Shown here: positions 33,397-43,668 of the stretch, piece after piece
Layout of the letters: every line of letters starts with the position of its first letter
How positions within the stretch are numbered: the first letter of the stretch is position 1
DNA from: Marinobacter litoralis
GTDB taxonomy: Bacteria > Pseudomonadota > Gammaproteobacteria > Pseudomonadales > Oleiphilaceae
Length of the DNA stretch: 64,000 nucleotides
NCBI RefSeq assembly: GCF_003336705.1
Contig: NZ_QMDL01000005.1
Span: forward strand, 1-64,000
Reading direction: 5' to 3'
Notes under the pieces: model-generated
What the model was told of the DNA's origin: nothing
What the model saw: only the letters and a program-made list of their open reading frames with translations
Databases searched by the model: none
Position numbers and translations under genes: made by a program

Positions 33397-33897
33397 ATGA
33401 GCGTTAACGAACAGAAGGCGCCTGAGCTCCAGGAAAGGCTGGTTCAGGTCAATCGAGTCGCTAAGGTTGTTAAAGGCGGCCGTATCTTTGCCTTCACTGC
33501 ACTGACCGTAGTGGGTGATGGTAAAGGACGCGTTGGTTTTGGTCGTGGTAAGGCCCGGGAAGTTCCGGTCGCGATCCAGAAGGCTATGGAAGCTGCGCGT
33601 AAAAACATGGTAGACGTCGCTCTAGACGGCAACACGCTTCAGTACCCGGTTCGTGCACAGCACGGCGGTTCTAAAGTGTTTATGATGCCGGCTTCGGAAG
33701 GTACCGGTGTAATTGCTGGTGGTGCGATGCGTGCAGTGCTTGAAGTAGCGGGCGTTCAGAACGTTCTCTCTAAGTGCTACGGCTCTACAAACCCGGTGAA
33801 CGTTGTACGTTCAACCATTAAGGGTCTGCAGGCAATGAATGCGCCTGAAGATGTTGCAGCCAAGCGCGGTAAATCCGTCGAAGAAATCCTGGGTTGA
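33397..33897 (+). CDS. rpsE: 30S ribosomal protein S5
   Basis: 166 residues from ATG 33397, with GAGGTGGAG upstream; a GTG at 33388 would place the start inside that site. S5 affects decoding fidelity. The double-stranded-RNA-binding-like domain contains [22 protein letters not shown], and the loop [15 protein letters not shown] is intact at positions linked to spectinomycin resistance and ram phenotypes. Confidence 0.97.
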   Translation: MSVNEQKAPELQERLVQVNRVAKVVKGGRIFAFTALTVVGDGKGRVGFGRGKAREVPVAIQKAMEAARKNMVDVALDGNTLQYPVRAQHGGSKVFMMPASEGTGVIAGGAMRAVLEVAGVQNVLSKCYGSTNPVNVVRSTIKGLQAMNAPEDVAAKRGKSVEEILG

Positions 33898-33901
33898 AGT
33901 C

Positions 33902-34090
33902 ATGGCGAACGCAAAAACGATCAAAGTAACTCTGACCCGCAGCCCAATCGGCTGCCAGCCTAAGCACAAGCTTTGTGTAAAGGGCTTGGGTCTTCGTAAA
34001 ATCGGTCACACCGTCGAAGTAGAAGATACTCCTTCTATTCGCGGCATGATCAACCGGGTTAATTACCTGGTGCAGGTTGAGGAGAACTAA
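33902..34090 (+). CDS. rpmD: 50S ribosomal protein L30
   Basis: 62 residues from ATG 33902, 4 nt after rpsE. Small alpha-beta protein of the 50[42 protein letters not shown] core is conserved. The longer frame from 33839 overlaps rpsE and is not the start. Confidence 0.97.
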   Translation: MANAKTIKVTLTRSPIGCQPKHKLCVKGLGLRKIGHTVEVEDTPSIRGMINRVNYLVQVEEN

Positions 34091-34091
34091 G

Positions 34092-34526
34092 ATGCGTCTG
34101 AACGAACTTGCTCCGGAACCTGGTTCACGTCCTACCGCTAAGCGTGTTGGTCGTGGTATCGGTAGCGGACTCGGTAAAACGGGCGGTCGCGGTCATAAAG
34201 GTCTGAAATCCCGTTCCGGTGGCTCCGTAGCCCCTGGTTTCGAGGGTGGTCAGCAGCCTTTGGCCCGTCGTCTGCCAAAATTCGGTTTCACCTCGCGTCA
34301 GCAGCGTTATGTTGCTGAGATTCGCCTGAATGAACTGGCGAAGGTTGAAGGTGACGTCGTTGATCTGGCAGCACTGAAGAAAGCTGACATTATTCGTGAA
34401 GAAATTCGCGTTGCTAAGGTTATGCTTTCTGGTGAGTTGGATCGCGCGGTAACCGTTAAAGGGCTACGTGTCACCAAAGGCGCACGCGAGGCAATTGTTG
34501 CCGCGGGTGGGAAAGTCGAAGACTAA
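34092..34526 (+). CDS. rplO: 50S ribosomal protein L15
   Basis: 144 residues from ATG 34092, 1 nt after rpmD. L15 is a late 50S assembly protein. The Gly-rich extension ([25 protein letters not shown], about residues 22-46), [16 protein letters not shown] and the C-terminal [17 protein letters not shown] are standard. Confidence 0.98.
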   Translation: MRLNELAPEPGSRPTAKRVGRGIGSGLGKTGGRGHKGLKSRSGGSVAPGFEGGQQPLARRLPKFGFTSRQQRYVAEIRLNELAKVEGDVVDLAALKKADIIREEIRVAKVMLSGELDRAVTVKGLRVTKGAREAIVAAGGKVED

Positions 34527-34543
34527 GACGAGTCGAGGACTAA

Positions 34544-35866
34544 ATGGCCAAGACAGCATCATTGCCTGCGGGTGCCGGAAAAGGATTTGCAGAGCTGCGT
34601 TCGCGGCTCTGGTTCGTCTTTCTGGCGTTGTTGGTGTACCGCATCGGTGCTCATATTCCGGTGCCGGGCATCAACCCAGACCGTTTGGCGGCATTGTTTG
34701 ATCAGAATCAGGGTACAATCCTGAGTCTGTTTAACATGTTCTCCGGTGGTGCGCTTGAGCGCATGAGTATTTTCGCACTCGGTATCATGCCGTATATTTC
34801 GGCCTCGATCATCATGCAGCTCATGACTGCGGTCAGTCCGCAGCTTGAGCAACTGAAGAAAGAGGGTGAAGCTGGTCGTCGTAAGATTAGCCAGTACACG
34901 CGGTATGGTACGGTTATCCTGGCCCTGGTTCAGGGCTTTGGTATTTCGGTGGGGCTTGCCTCTCAAGGTGTTACGTTTAACGATAGCTTCAGCTTCCACT
35001 TTGTGGCGGTTGTCTCTTTCGTTTGTGGTGCCGTCTTCATGATGTGGCTTGGTGAGCAGATCACCGAGCGTGGTATCGGAAACGGTATCTCCCTGCTTAT
35101 TTTTGCAGGTATCGTCGCGGGCTTGCCGGGGGCTATTGGTCAGACCCTGGAGCAAGCTCGTAACGGAGAGATGAGTCTGCTGGTTGTGCTCGGTATTGGC
35201 GTGCTGGCTGTAGCTGTAGTCGGATTCGTGGTGTTTATGGAGCGAGGCCAACGTCGTCTCACCATAAATTATGCGAAACGGCAGCAGGGGCGTCAGGTGT
35301 TCGCTCAGCAATCCAGTCATTTGCCGCTTAAGGTGAATATGGCCGGTGTTATTCCGCCGATCTTTGCTTCTTCGATTCTGCTTTTCCCGGCATCGCTGGG
35401 ACAGTGGTTCGGGCAAGGTGAGGGCATGGAATGGTTGAGCGATGTATCACAGGCATTGGCTCCGAGCCAACCTTTGTATATTATTCTGTTCGCAGCAGCA
35501 GTTGTTTTCTTCTGCTTCTTCTACACAGCGCTGATGTACAACCCTAAAGAAGTTGCGGATAACCTCAAGCGTTCCGGCGCGTTCATTCCGGGGATTCGTC
35601 CGGGAGAGCAGACGGCAAAGTACATCGATGGTGTGCTTACCCGTCTAACGTTGTTCGGGGCTATGTATATTGCAGCGGTGTCCCTGTTTCCTCAGTTCCT
35701 GATGGTCGCAGGTAACGTACCTTTCTATCTTGGTGGTACATCACTGCTGATTGTTGTAGTCGTGGTGATGGATTTCATGGCGCAGGTTCAGTCGCACCTG
35801 ATGTCTCATCAGTATGAATCACTGATGAAGAAGTCCAATCTCAAGGGCTATGGACGGAACGGCTGA
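34544..35866 (+). CDS. secY: Preprotein translocase subunit SecY
   Basis: 440 residues with ten hydrophobic membrane segments. SecY is the channel of the Sec translocon and pairs with the SecE encoded at 8802. Conserved marks: the plug/TM2 region [23 protein letters not shown], the TM5-6 loop with [17 protein letters not shown], and the cytoplasmic loop [17 protein letters not shown] that receives SecA and ribosomes. It comes after rplO, its usual place. Confidence 0.98.
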   Translation: MAKTASLPAGAGKGFAELRSRLWFVFLALLVYRIGAHIPVPGINPDRLAALFDQNQGTILSLFNMFSGGALERMSIFALGIMPYISASIIMQLMTAVSPQLEQLKKEGEAGRRKISQYTRYGTVILALVQGFGISVGLASQGVTFNDSFSFHFVAVVSFVCGAVFMMWLGEQITERGIGNGISLLIFAGIVAGLPGAIGQTLEQARNGEMSLLVVLGIGVLAVAVVGFVVFMERGQRRLTINYAKRQQGRQVFAQQSSHLPLKVNMAGVIPPIFASSILLFPASLGQWFGQGEGMEWLSDVSQALAPSQPLYIILFAAAVVFFCFFYTALMYNPKEVADNLKRSGAFIPGIRPGEQTAKYIDGVLTRLTLFGAMYIAAVSLFPQFLMVAGNVPFYLGGTSLLIVVVVVMDFMAQVQSHLMSHQYESLMKKSNLKGYGRNG

Positions 35867-35897
35867 TAGCCGTTCCCCTTGAAAACTGGAGTCGACA

Positions 35898-36011
35898 ATG
35901 AAAGTACGCGCTTCGGTAAAGAAAATTTGCCGTAACTGCAAAGTAATTCGACGCAATGGCTCAGTTCGAGTCATCTGCTCGGAGCCTCGCCACAAGCAGC
36001 GCCAGGGCTAA
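35898..36011 (+). CDS. rpmJ: 50S ribosomal protein L36 (zinc-binding form)
   Basis: 37 codons from ATG 35898 to TAA 36009-36011, short enough to be missed by length filters. The product reads [21 protein letters not shown] at the start and ends RHKQRQG. Ligands C11, C14, C27 and H32 make it the zinc-containing C-plus form. In many bacteria a zinc-free paralogue replaces it under zinc limitation; none is in this window. It lies 31 nt after secY. Confidence 0.97.
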   Translation: MKVRASVKKICRNCKVIRRNGSVRVICSEPRHKQRQG

Positions 36012-36057
36012 TCCCACGGGATCAGAACTGACATTGTAAAAGGGGTTCGGAATAAGG

Positions 36058-36083
36058 CGCTTGACTCAAGCCTGAGTCAAGCG
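36058..36083. repeat. 11-bp perfect inverted repeat at the alpha operon promoter
   Basis: CGCTTGACTCA (36058-36068) and TGAGTCAAGCG (36073-36083) are exact complements with a 4-nt AGCC loop. The left arm contains the -35 hexamer. No T-run follows at once, so it resembles an operator or 5' element more than a terminator; it mirrors the arrangement at the S10 promoter. Confidence 0.85.
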
Positions 36084-36090
36084 TTATTAT
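36061..36090 (+). promoter_or_regulatory. Promoter of the alpha operon (rpsM-rpsK-rpsD-rpoA-rplQ)
   Basis: TTGACT (36061-36066) and TATTAT (36085-36090) are 18 nt apart. The start of transcription would be near 36097, giving a leader of about 55 nt before rpsM. Confidence 0.75.
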
Positions 36091-36151
36091 TTCGCGCCCT
36101 TTTTGTGGCGGAAAATTCACACAGCAAAGCTTTGAACGCGGAGTAATTTGG

Positions 36152-36508
36152 ATGGCACGTATAGCCGGTGTCAATATACCCGATCACAAACATGCTGTTA
36201 TCTCACTGACATACATCTTTGGTGTCGGCAAGACAACAGCCCAGAAGCTTTGCGATGCAACCGGCGTTAAGCCGGACGTCAAGGTCAAAGACCTTACCGA
36301 CGAGCAGCTTGAAGCACTTCGTACTGAAGTGGGCAAGTTTACCGTCGAAGGCGATTTGCGTCGTGAAGTACAGATGAACATTAAGCGTTTGAAGGATCTC
36401 GGTTGCTTCCGTGGTCTGCGCCATCGTCACGGACTTCCAGTTCGCGGCCAGCGCACCAAGACCAACGCCCGCACCCGTAAAGGTCCACGCAAACCTATTC
36501 GTAAGTAA
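36152..36508 (+). CDS. rpsM: 30S ribosomal protein S13
   Basis: 118 residues. S13 bridges the 30S head to the 50S and contacts P-site tRNA through its basic C-terminus. [25 protein letters not shown] at the start and the [22 protein letters not shown] segment near the end are family marks. First gene of the alpha operon, with its own promoter. Confidence 0.98.
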   Translation: MARIAGVNIPDHKHAVISLTYIFGVGKTTAQKLCDATGVKPDVKVKDLTDEQLEALRTEVGKFTVEGDLRREVQMNIKRLKDLGCFRGLRHRHGLPVRGQRTKTNARTRKGPRKPIRK

Positions 36509-36521
36509 CAGGTAGGCAAAC

Positions 36522-36911
36522 ATGGCAAAGCCAGGTACACGTACCCGTAAAAAGGTGAAAAAGACGGTTGTTGATGGCGTCGCGCACATTCACGCGTCCT
36601 TCAACAACACCATCGTGACCATTTCGGACCGTCAGGGCAACGTATTGTCCTGGGCCACCTCAGGTGGTTCCGGCTTCCGCGGTTCACGTAAGAGTACACC
36701 TTTTGCTGCGCAGGTAGCAGCTGAAAGAGCCGGTAATGCGGCTGCTGAATACGGCCTTAAAAACCTGGATGTAGAGGTTAAGGGTCCTGGGCCCGGACGT
36801 GAATCTGCAGTTCGTGCCCTCAATGGGTGTGGCTACAAGATCACTAACATCACTGATGTGACGCCGATTCCCCATAACGGTTGTCGTCCGCCCAAAAAGC
36901 GCCGCGTCTAA
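36522..36911 (+). CDS. rpsK: 30S ribosomal protein S11
   Basis: 129 residues. S11 lies on the 30S platform near the mRNA exit and contacts the Shine-Dalgarno helix. [38 protein letters not shown] and [17 protein letters not shown] at the end are conserved. It follows rpsM by 13 nt. Confidence 0.98.
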   Translation: MAKPGTRTRKKVKKTVVDGVAHIHASFNNTIVTISDRQGNVLSWATSGGSGFRGSRKSTPFAAQVAAERAGNAAAEYGLKNLDVEVKGPGPGRESAVRALNGCGYKITNITDVTPIPHNGCRPPKKRRV

Positions 36912-36929
36912 CACAGGAGACAGTGAAAT

Positions 36930-37550
36930 ATGGCTCGTTATATAGGCCCGAAGTGCAAGCTGTCTCGTCGTGAAGGGACAGATCTTTTTCTGAAGAGCGG
37001 TGTTCGCGCGCTCGATTCCAAGTGCAACATCGAGACTCCGCCGGGTATGCACGGCGCGCGTCGCGGTCGTCTGTCCGAGTACGGCTTGCAGCTTCGCGAG
37101 AAGCAAAAAGTTCGTCGTATCTACGGTGTGCTTGAGAAGCAGTTCCGTGGGTACTACAAAGAGGCAGCCCGTCGGAAGGGCGCAACCGGTGAAAACCTGT
37201 TGCAACTTCTGGAAGGCCGCCTGGATAACGTTGTATATCGCATGGGTTTTGGTTCTACCCGTGCTGAGTCCCGTCAGCTCGTTTCTCACAAAGCGATCCT
37301 GGTTAACGATAAGCCGGTAAACATTCCGTCTTATCAGGTTAAAGCAGGTGATGTTGTGAGTCTGCGCGAGAAGGCCAAGAATCAGTTGCGTGTTAAAGGC
37401 GCACTGGAACTGGCTGGTAGCCGCGCGCCGGTGAGCTGGGTAGAGGTTGACGCCAACAAGATGTCCGGCGTTTACAAGTCAGTGCCTGAGCGTACTGAAC
37501 TGCCTGCCGACATCAACGAGAACCTCATCGTCGAGCTTTACTCTAAGTAA
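36930..37550 (+). CDS. rpsD: 30S ribosomal protein S4
   Basis: 206 residues. S4 nucleates 30S assembly, and in E. coli represses the alpha operon through a pseudoknot in the rpsM leader. The N-terminal part has only two Cys, so it is the zinc-free form. The S4 RNA-binding domain is at about residues 96-158 ([32 protein letters not shown]). Confidence 0.98.
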   Translation: MARYIGPKCKLSRREGTDLFLKSGVRALDSKCNIETPPGMHGARRGRLSEYGLQLREKQKVRRIYGVLEKQFRGYYKEAARRKGATGENLLQLLEGRLDNVVYRMGFGSTRAESRQLVSHKAILVNDKPVNIPSYQVKAGDVVSLREKAKNQLRVKGALELAGSRAPVSWVEVDANKMSGVYKSVPERTELPADINENLIVELYSK

Positions 37551-37585
37551 AGCCCAGTTAGCAACGATAGCAGATAGGGGCGTCT

Positions 37586-38590
37586 ATGCAGCGTTCAGTA
37601 CATGAGTTATTGACACCTCGTACGATTGACGTGAAAGAGTCCGGCGCTTTGCGTGCCAAGGTTACCCTGGAGCCGCTAGAGCGCGGCTTCGGTCATACTT
37701 TGGGCAGTGCGCTTCGTCGCATTCTTCTGTCTTCGATGCCAGGCTGCGCCGTGACTGAAGCACAGATCGACGGTGTCCTGCACGAGTACAGTGCCATCGA
37801 GGGTGTCCAGGAGGACGTCATTGAGATTCTTTTGAACCTCAAAGGCGTTGCCGTAAAGATGAACGGACGTGATGACACTGAGCTGACACTCAGAAAAAAA
37901 GGTCCGGGCGTTGTAACTGCTGGTGATATCACGTTGGATCACGACGTTGAGATCGCTAACCCGGAACACGTTATCTGTCACCTGAGCGAGAACGGCGAAC
38001 TGAACATGCGCTTGCGCGTGTCTCGTGGTCGCGGTTACGAGCCGGCTGATCAGCGTGGACTGGACGAGGACGAAACTCGTGCCATTGGGCGTTTGCAGCT
38101 TGATGCTACGTTCAGCCCGGTTCGCCGAGTGTCTTATGCGGTTGAAAGTGCACGGGTTGAGCAGCGTACAGACCTCGACAAGCTGGTTATTGATCTGGAG
38201 ACAAACGGTACGATCGATCCGGAAGAAGCAATTCGCCGGGCCGCGACTATCCTCCAGCAGCAACTGGCTGTATTCGTCGATTTCGATCATGAGAAAGAGC
38301 CAGAGCGCGTAGAAGAAGAGGAAGAAATTGATCCGATTCTGTTGCGTCCGGTTGATGATCTTGAGTTGACTGTACGTTCGGCTAACTGCTTGAAGGCAGA
38401 AAACATTTACTATATCGGCGATCTAATTCAGCGCACAGAAGTGGAGCTGCTGAAGACGCCTAACCTTGGCAAAAAGTCGCTTACCGAGATCAAGGACGTT
38501 CTAGCGTCCCGTGGTCTGTCACTGGGAATGCGTCTTGATAACTGGCCGCCGGCAAGCCTTCGTGGTGATGACCGGGTTCTGGGCGGTTAA
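37586..38590 (+). CDS. rpoA: DNA-directed RNA polymerase subunit alpha
   Basis: 334 residues. The N-terminal domain (about 1-235) dimerises and holds beta and beta'; [23 protein letters not shown] is the dimer-interface signature. A linker rich in acidic residues (about 236-248) leads to the C-terminal domain (about 250-334) that binds UP elements and activators; [15 protein letters not shown] and [24 protein letters not shown] hold the DNA-contact residues. It sits between rpsD and rplQ as usual. Confidence 0.98.
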   Translation: MQRSVHELLTPRTIDVKESGALRAKVTLEPLERGFGHTLGSALRRILLSSMPGCAVTEAQIDGVLHEYSAIEGVQEDVIEILLNLKGVAVKMNGRDDTELTLRKKGPGVVTAGDITLDHDVEIANPEHVICHLSENGELNMRLRVSRGRGYEPADQRGLDEDETRAIGRLQLDATFSPVRRVSYAVESARVEQRTDLDKLVIDLETNGTIDPEEAIRRAATILQQQLAVFVDFDHEKEPERVEEEEEIDPILLRPVDDLELTVRSANCLKAENIYYIGDLIQRTEVELLKTPNLGKKSLTEIKDVLASRGLSLGMRLDNWPPASLRGDDRVLGG

Positions 38591-38623
38591 TCGCCGATTA
38601 GTTTAAGGTAAGGAATCAGAGCA

Positions 38624-39019
38624 ATGCGTCATCGTAAGAGTGGTCGTAAGTTCAACAGGACCAGTGCGCATCGCAAGGCCATGTTCCGTAACATGACTGC
38701 GTCACTGGTTGAGCACGAGCTGATCAAAACGACGCTCCCGAAAGCGAAAGAACTGCGTCGGGTAGCAGAGCCATTGATCACGCTCGCAAAGAATGATTCG
38801 GTTGCAAACCGTCGTCTGGCGTTCGCGCGCCTGCGTAGCGATGCAGCGGTAGCTAAGCTTTTCAACGAGCTTGGCCCCCGTTACAACGAGCGACCGGGTG
38901 GTTACCTTCGTGTCCTGAAGTGCGGCTTCCGTGCTGGCGACAATGCCCCTATGGCATTTGTTGAGCTGGTCGGTCGTCCTCTGGACATCGAAGCTGAAGA
39001 GATGGGCGACGACGAGTAA
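38624..39019 (+). CDS. rplQ: 50S ribosomal protein L17
   Basis: 131 residues. L17 lies near the tunnel exit. [24 protein letters not shown] at the start and [27 protein letters not shown] are conserved. The acidic tail ([11 protein letters not shown]) is typical of gammaproteobacterial forms. Last gene of the alpha operon; a terminator follows. Confidence 0.98.
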   Translation: MRHRKSGRKFNRTSAHRKAMFRNMTASLVEHELIKTTLPKAKELRRVAEPLITLAKNDSVANRRLAFARLRSDAAVAKLFNELGPRYNERPGGYLRVLKCGFRAGDNAPMAFVELVGRPLDIEAEEMGDDE

Positions 39020-39046
39020 AATCGTTTAGGCTGTTTCTTGATAAGG

Positions 39047-39075
39047 CCGGGATCCGAAAGGTTCCCGGTTTTTTT
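39047..39075 (+). terminator. Rho-independent terminator of the alpha operon
   Basis: CCGGGATCC (39047-39055) pairs with GGTTCCCGG (39060-39068) with one mismatch around a GAAA loop; seven Ts follow (39069-39075). Confidence 0.92.
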
Positions 39076-39124
39076 GTGTCTGGAACTTGAGGGTTCTGGC
39101 GGCGTGCTAACTTGGCGGGTTGGC

Positions 39125-39211
39125 CAGGGGTGCTAGGTTTATTTTCTTTGGAAAAATAACTCGCTGCGCTCAGACATCTTTTTCCGGCAGAAAATAAACC
39201 TAGCACCCCTG
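39125..39211. repeat. 23-bp perfect inverted repeat between rplQ and uvrA
   Basis: The arms at 39125-39147 (starts CAGGGGTGCTAGG) and 39189-39211 are exact complements. Inside, GGAAAAA (39150-39156) pairs with TTTTTCC (39179-39185) around a core containing CTCGCTGCGCTCAGAC. The layout (long perfect ends, second inner stem, conserved-looking core, intergenic between convergent genes) suggests a dispersed intergenic palindrome or small non-autonomous element. It contains no reading frame worth calling. Confidence 0.8.
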
Positions 39212-39237
39212 ACCGACGTAGTTTTGTGGTGTTTTCC

Positions 39238-42060
39238 CTATTTTTCCAGCATCGGTTTTAGGTATTTGCCGGTGTGGGAGTTTGCGTTGTTCGCTACGTC
39301 TTCCGGTGTACCTTCCGCAATTATCTGACCGCCGCCAGAGCCGCCTTCCGGGCCCAGATCGACGATCCAGTCAGCGGTTTTGATCACATCCAGGTTGTGT
39401 TCGATTACCACGATAGTGTTGCCGTGGTCACGTAACCGCTGGAGGACGTTCAGTAACTGTTGAATGTCGTAGAAGTGTAGACCAGTTGTTGGCTCGTCCA
39501 GGATGTATAGAGTCTTGCCCGTATCCCGTTTGGAGAGCTCTTTAGCGAGCTTCACACGCTGCGCCTCACCGCCGGACAACGTGACCGCGCTTTGCCCGAG
39601 TCGAATGTAGGAAAGCCCTACGTCGATCAGGGTTTGTAATTTTCTGGCTAAGAAGGGCACGGCGTCGAAGAATTCGCGGCCTTCCTCCACGGTCATGTCG
39701 AGTACTTCGTGTATGTTTTTCCCTTTGTACCGTACTTCCAGAGTTTCCCGGTTGTAGCGTTTGCCTTTGCAGATGTCGCAGGGAACGTAGACGTCGGGCA
39801 GGAAGTGCATTTCTACTTTGATCACGCCATCGCCTTGGCAGGCTTCGCAACGGCCGCCTTTGACGTTGAAGGAGAAACGGCCGACTTTATAGCCTCTTGA
39901 CCGGGCCTCTTGGGTTCCGGCGAACAGCTCCCGTATTGGGGTAAAGAGTCCGGTATAGGTTGCAGGGTTCGACCGGGGCGTTCTCCCGATGGGGCTTTGG
40001 TCAATGTCGATGACTTTGTCCAGATGGTCTAGCCCCTTAAGGTTTTTGTAGGGAGCGTGACTCAAACTGGTAGCCTTGTTGAGTTTGGCGGCTGCTACCG
40101 GGTACAGGGTGCTATTGATCAAGGTGGACTTGCCTGAGCCGGACACGCCGGTTACACAGGTCATGATGCCTAGAGGTAGCGTCAGCGTAACGTCTTGAAG
40201 GTTGTTCCCGCTGGCACCGGTCAGTACAAGGTGTTTTCCGTTGCCTTTGTTACGTTCCGTCGGTATCGCGATGCTTTTCTCACCGCTCAGGTATTGTCCG
40301 GTTAAGGAGGCTCTGTTGGCGATGATGTCGGCCGGAGTGCCTCTGGCGACTACCTGACCGCCGTGTACGCCAGCGCCCGGCCCAATATCGATCACGTAGT
40401 CCGCGGCGCGGATCGCGTCCTCGTCATGTTCAACCACAATGACGGTGTTGCCTAGGTCCCGCAGGTGGGTGAGGGTGGCCAGCAGGCGATCGTTATCTCG
40501 TTGGTGAAGGCCGATGGAGGGTTCGTCCAGAATATACATGACGCCGACCAAGCCGGCACCAATTTGGCTCGCCAAGCGAATTCGTTGGGCTTCGCCCCCC
40601 GAGAGAGTGTCGGCGCTGCGTTCGAGGGTCAGGTACTCTAAGCCCACGTTCACCAAAAACTGCAACCGTTCCCGGACTTCTTTCAGAATTTTGTCCGCGA
40701 TCTCGCCTTTACGTCCCGGCAGTGTTAATTCGCCGAAATAGTGGTGTGCTTCACCGACCGGCATGCGGGTAACGTCCGGCAGGTTTTGCTCTTTGATAAA
40801 CACGTGACGGGCACTCTGCCGTAAGCGGGAGCCATGGCAAGCTTTGCAGGGCTGGGTGCTGAGGTTTCTAGCCAGCTCTTCCCGCATACTTTGGGATTCG
40901 GTTTCACGATAACGGCGTTCCAGGTTGGGCAAAATGCCTTCGAAAGGGTGGGCCTTTTCGATGATCTGGCCGCGGGAGTTGACGTAACGGAAGGTGACGT
41001 CTTCGGTTCCCGTTCCGTGCAGCAAGGCCTGCTGGAAGTCGTCGGGTAGCTCAACCCACGGGGTTTCGAGATCCATGCCATAGTGCTCGGCAACGCTGGT
41101 GAGCATCTGAAAATAGTAAACGGCCCGGCGGTCCCAGCCTTTGATGGCACCGGAGGCAAGAGTGGCTTCCGGGTGTTGAATGATTTTTTCGGGATCGAAG
41201 AACTGTTTAACGCCCAGCCCGTCGCAGGTTGGGCATGCCCCTGCCGGGTTGTTGAAGGAAAACAGGCGTGGTTCGAGCTCGCTCAGAGAATAGCCGCATT
41301 GGTTGCAGGCATAGCGGGCGGAAAAGGTGTGTTCTTCGCCTTCGCCCGACATTGGTGCGACAAGGGCAATGCCGTCGGAGAGATCGAGGGCGGTTTCGAA
41401 GCTTTCGGCGAGTCTCTGTTCCAGCCCCGGCTTTACTTTGAAGCGGTCAACCACCACGTCGATTTGGTGTTTACGCTTTTTATCGAGAGCCGGCACGTCG
41501 TCGATGTCATAAACGGTGCCATCCACCCGCAGTCGGATGAAGCCTTGGCTGCGCATGGTATCGATCACTTGATGGTGTTCACCTTTCCGGTCCCGGATGA
41601 CGGGGGCCAGAATCATCAGTTTACTCTCCTCGGGGAGTGCCAAAACTTGGTCAACCATTTGGCTGACGGTCTGGGCTTCCAGCGGCTGATGATGGTCCGG
41701 ACACCGAGGCTCGCCGGCACGTGCAAACAGCAAGCGCAGGTAGTCGTAGATTTCGGTGATTGTTCCCACCGTTGAGCGCGGGTTGTGGGACGTGGACTTC
41801 TGTTCGATAGAAATGGCCGGCGACAGGCCTTCGATGTGGTCTACGTCCGGCTTTTCCATCATGGAAAGAAATTGCCGTGCGTAGGTCGATAGGGATTCCA
41901 CATAACGTCGCTGGCCTTCGGCGTAGAGGGTATCGAACGCCAACGAGGATTTCCCGGAGCCAGACAGCCCGGTAATCACGATGAGTTTGTCCCGCGGCAT
42001 ATCCAGGTCGATGTTTTTCAGGTTGTGGGTGCGCGCGCCCTTGATCTGGATATGGTCCAT
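39238..42060 (-). CDS. uvrA: Excinuclease ABC subunit A
   Basis: 940 residues, the usual length. UvrA is the damage sensor of nucleotide excision repair and loads UvrB. It contains two ABC ATPase modules: Walker [13 protein letters not shown] (about residues 31-42) and [12 protein letters not shown] (about 640-651), two LSGGEAQR signatures, and D-E Walker B segments ([22 protein letters not shown]). Cys pairs of the zinc modules are visible (CNQCG...CPTCDG near 253-283; CEACQGDG...CDICKGKRY near 740-770). The gene is divergent from the MFS-ssb pair. I could not find a convincing LexA box in its upstream region. Confidence 0.98.
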   Translation of the reverse strand: MDHIQIKGARTHNLKNIDLDMPRDKLIVITGLSGSGKSSLAFDTLYAEGQRRYVESLSTYARQFLSMMEKPDVDHIEGLSPAISIEQKSTSHNPRSTVGTITEIYDYLRLLFARAGEPRCPDHHQPLEAQTVSQMVDQVLALPEESKLMILAPVIRDRKGEHHQVIDTMRSQGFIRLRVDGTVYDIDDVPALDKKRKHQIDVVVDRFKVKPGLEQRLAESFETALDLSDGIALVAPMSGEGEEHTFSARYACNQCGYSLSELEPRLFSFNNPAGACPTCDGLGVKQFFDPEKIIQHPEATLASGAIKGWDRRAVYYFQMLTSVAEHYGMDLETPWVELPDDFQQALLHGTGTEDVTFRYVNSRGQIIEKAHPFEGILPNLERRYRETESQSMREELARNLSTQPCKACHGSRLRQSARHVFIKEQNLPDVTRMPVGEAHHYFGELTLPGRKGEIADKILKEVRERLQFLVNVGLEYLTLERSADTLSGGEAQRIRLASQIGAGLVGVMYILDEPSIGLHQRDNDRLLATLTHLRDLGNTVIVVEHDEDAIRAADYVIDIGPGAGVHGGQVVARGTPADIIANRASLTGQYLSGEKSIAIPTERNKGNGKHLVLTGASGNNLQDVTLTLPLGIMTCVTGVSGSGKSTLINSTLYPVAAAKLNKATSLSHAPYKNLKGLDHLDKVIDIDQSPIGRTPRSNPATYTGLFTPIRELFAGTQEARSRGYKVGRFSFNVKGGRCEACQGDGVIKVEMHFLPDVYVPCDICKGKRYNRETLEVRYKGKNIHEVLDMTVEEGREFFDAVPFLARKLQTLIDVGLSYIRLGQSAVTLSGGEAQRVKLAKELSKRDTGKTLYILDEPTTGLHFYDIQQLLNVLQRLRDHGNTIVVIEHNLDVIKTADWIVDLGPEGGSGGGQIIAEGTPEDVANNANSHTGKYLKPMLEK

Positions 42061-42240
42061 AACACCTCGCTTCCGATAAAAACGACCAGTATATCGTTTT
42101 CAGAAGGGCGCGGCTAAGTTGCCGACTCTACGTAGAGTGCACCCCGATGTGGGTAGTCCCGTCGAAGCTTCCGTTCTGGTACAATGCGCGCCTCGCGGCA
42201 GACGGCCACCACCACATCCATTCACTCCGGCACGGGTTAT

Positions 42241-43611
42241 ATGAACGCGCTAGAAAAACGCTCAGTCGCAGCTCTGGCTTCGGTATACGCCATGCGTATG
42301 CTGGGTCTGTTTATGGTTATGCCGGTGTTTGTGCTGCTCGGGAGTGATTTGCAGGGGGCTACGCCAGCGCTGATCGGTTTTGCGATCGGTGCATACGGCT
42401 TGAGTCAGGCGTTGTTACAGATACCGTTCGGCTTGATGTCGGACCGGGTCGGCCGTAAACGGATGATTTATATCGGCTTGATTCTGTTTGCAGCGGGGAG
42501 TGTCCTGGCGGGAGTCGCCGACTCGATTTACGGGGTGATTGCCGGGCGTGTATTGCAAGGTGCAGGGGCCATCGCCAGTGTTCTGATGGCGATGCTAAGC
42601 GATCTGACACGAGAAGAGCAGCGCACCAAGGCGATGGCAACGGTTGGTATCTCTATCGGTTTGTCGTTTTCGGTCTCACTTGTTGTCGGGCCGCTGTTAG
42701 GTGCCGCTTGGGGGCTGTCCGGTATTTTCTACACGACCGCCGTGCTGGCTTTGCTGGCATTGATTGTGGTGGCCAAGGTAGTGCCTACGCCGCATCAGAA
42801 CAAAGTGAATGCCGAAACGCATCCGGCGCGTGAGATGGTGGGGACGGTTCTGGCCGATGGCCGTTTGTTGCGGCTTGATTTTGGCATTTTTGCCCTACAT
42901 TTTGCGTTGACCGCGCTGTTTTTGGTATTTCCGACCCTGCTCAAAGAGCAGCTCGGGTTGGCGGCTACTTCTCATTGGTGGTTTTACCTGACGGTGATGG
43001 TGACCTCTTTCTTTGCCATGGTGCCGTTTATCATCATTGGTGAGAAAAAGCGTAAGATGAAGCCGGTGCTCTGTGGCGCGATTGCGTTGTTGGCCGTAGC
43101 AACGGCGTCAATGACTGGCGTGACGAATAGTCTGGCGTTGGCGTGGGTGGTTTTGTTTTTCTTTTTCATGGCGTTCAATTTGTTGGAGGCAAGTTTACCG
43201 TCATTGATCAGTAAGGAAGCGCCAGCGGCAAGCAAGGGTACGGCGATGGGCGTTTATTCGACGTCTCAGTTTTTAGGGGCGTTTCTTGGGGGCGCATTGG
43301 GCGGATATTTGTTGCAGCAAGCTGGTTTGAACGGTGTGCTGTGGTTAATGGCGGGCGTATTGGCAGTTTGGTTGCTGGTAGCGCTCACCATGCCTTCCCC
43401 GAGTTACACCGCTAGTATGGTGGTGCAGTTGCGTACTGTGATCGCAACATCCTTTGACGACATCGATCAACGTTTGCGTGGCCTATCTGGCGTAGCAGAC
43501 GTTGTTATTGTTGAAGAGGCTTCGACGGCCTATTTAAAGGTGGATCGTCAGCACTTTAATGAAGATCAGCTTGCGCGCCTGGAGTTTGTGCGGCAGGGTG
43601 ATAATACTTAA
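42241..43611 (+). CDS. MFS transporter with C-terminal YAM-type domain (YajR-like)
   Basis: 456 residues from ATG 42241; the frame is open from 42184 but the extra N-terminus is polar and unlike the family. Twelve hydrophobic segments are visible. The A-motif region GLMSDRVGRKRMI (between TM2 and TM3) is the MFS signature, placing it with drug:H+ antiporter-type carriers. After TM12 comes a soluble tail of about 70 residues (VQLRTVIATSFDDIDQRLRGLSGV, then VVIVEEASTAYLKVD), resembling the ferredoxin-like YAM domain of E. coli YajR. Substrate unknown. The uvrA / MFS / ssb order is common in pseudomonad-type genomes. Confidence 0.85.
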   Translation: MNALEKRSVAALASVYAMRMLGLFMVMPVFVLLGSDLQGATPALIGFAIGAYGLSQALLQIPFGLMSDRVGRKRMIYIGLILFAAGSVLAGVADSIYGVIAGRVLQGAGAIASVLMAMLSDLTREEQRTKAMATVGISIGLSFSVSLVVGPLLGAAWGLSGIFYTTAVLALLALIVVAKVVPTPHQNKVNAETHPAREMVGTVLADGRLLRLDFGIFALHFALTALFLVFPTLLKEQLGLAATSHWWFYLTVMVTSFFAMVPFIIIGEKKRKMKPVLCGAIALLAVATASMTGVTNSLALAWVVLFFFFMAFNLLEASLPSLISKEAPAASKGTAMGVYSTSQFLGAFLGGALGGYLLQQAGLNGVLWLMAGVLAVWLLVALTMPSPSYTASMVVQLRTVIATSFDDIDQRLRGLSGVADVVIVEEASTAYLKVDRQHFNEDQLARLEFVRQGDNT

Positions 43612-43668
43612 ACATTGGATGCCTGCAAGGAGCGCAGGCGTTCGGTCAAAAAACACCAGGAGCAGAAC

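Noticed and set aside
42078..42102. Possible LexA/SOS box in the uvrA-MFS gap (AAAACGA-N8-TCGTTTT dyad next to TATATCGTTTTCAG)
   Set aside because: It does not fit CTG-N10-CAG on either strand. The 7-bp dyad might still be a site for another regulator, but there is no support beyond symmetry.
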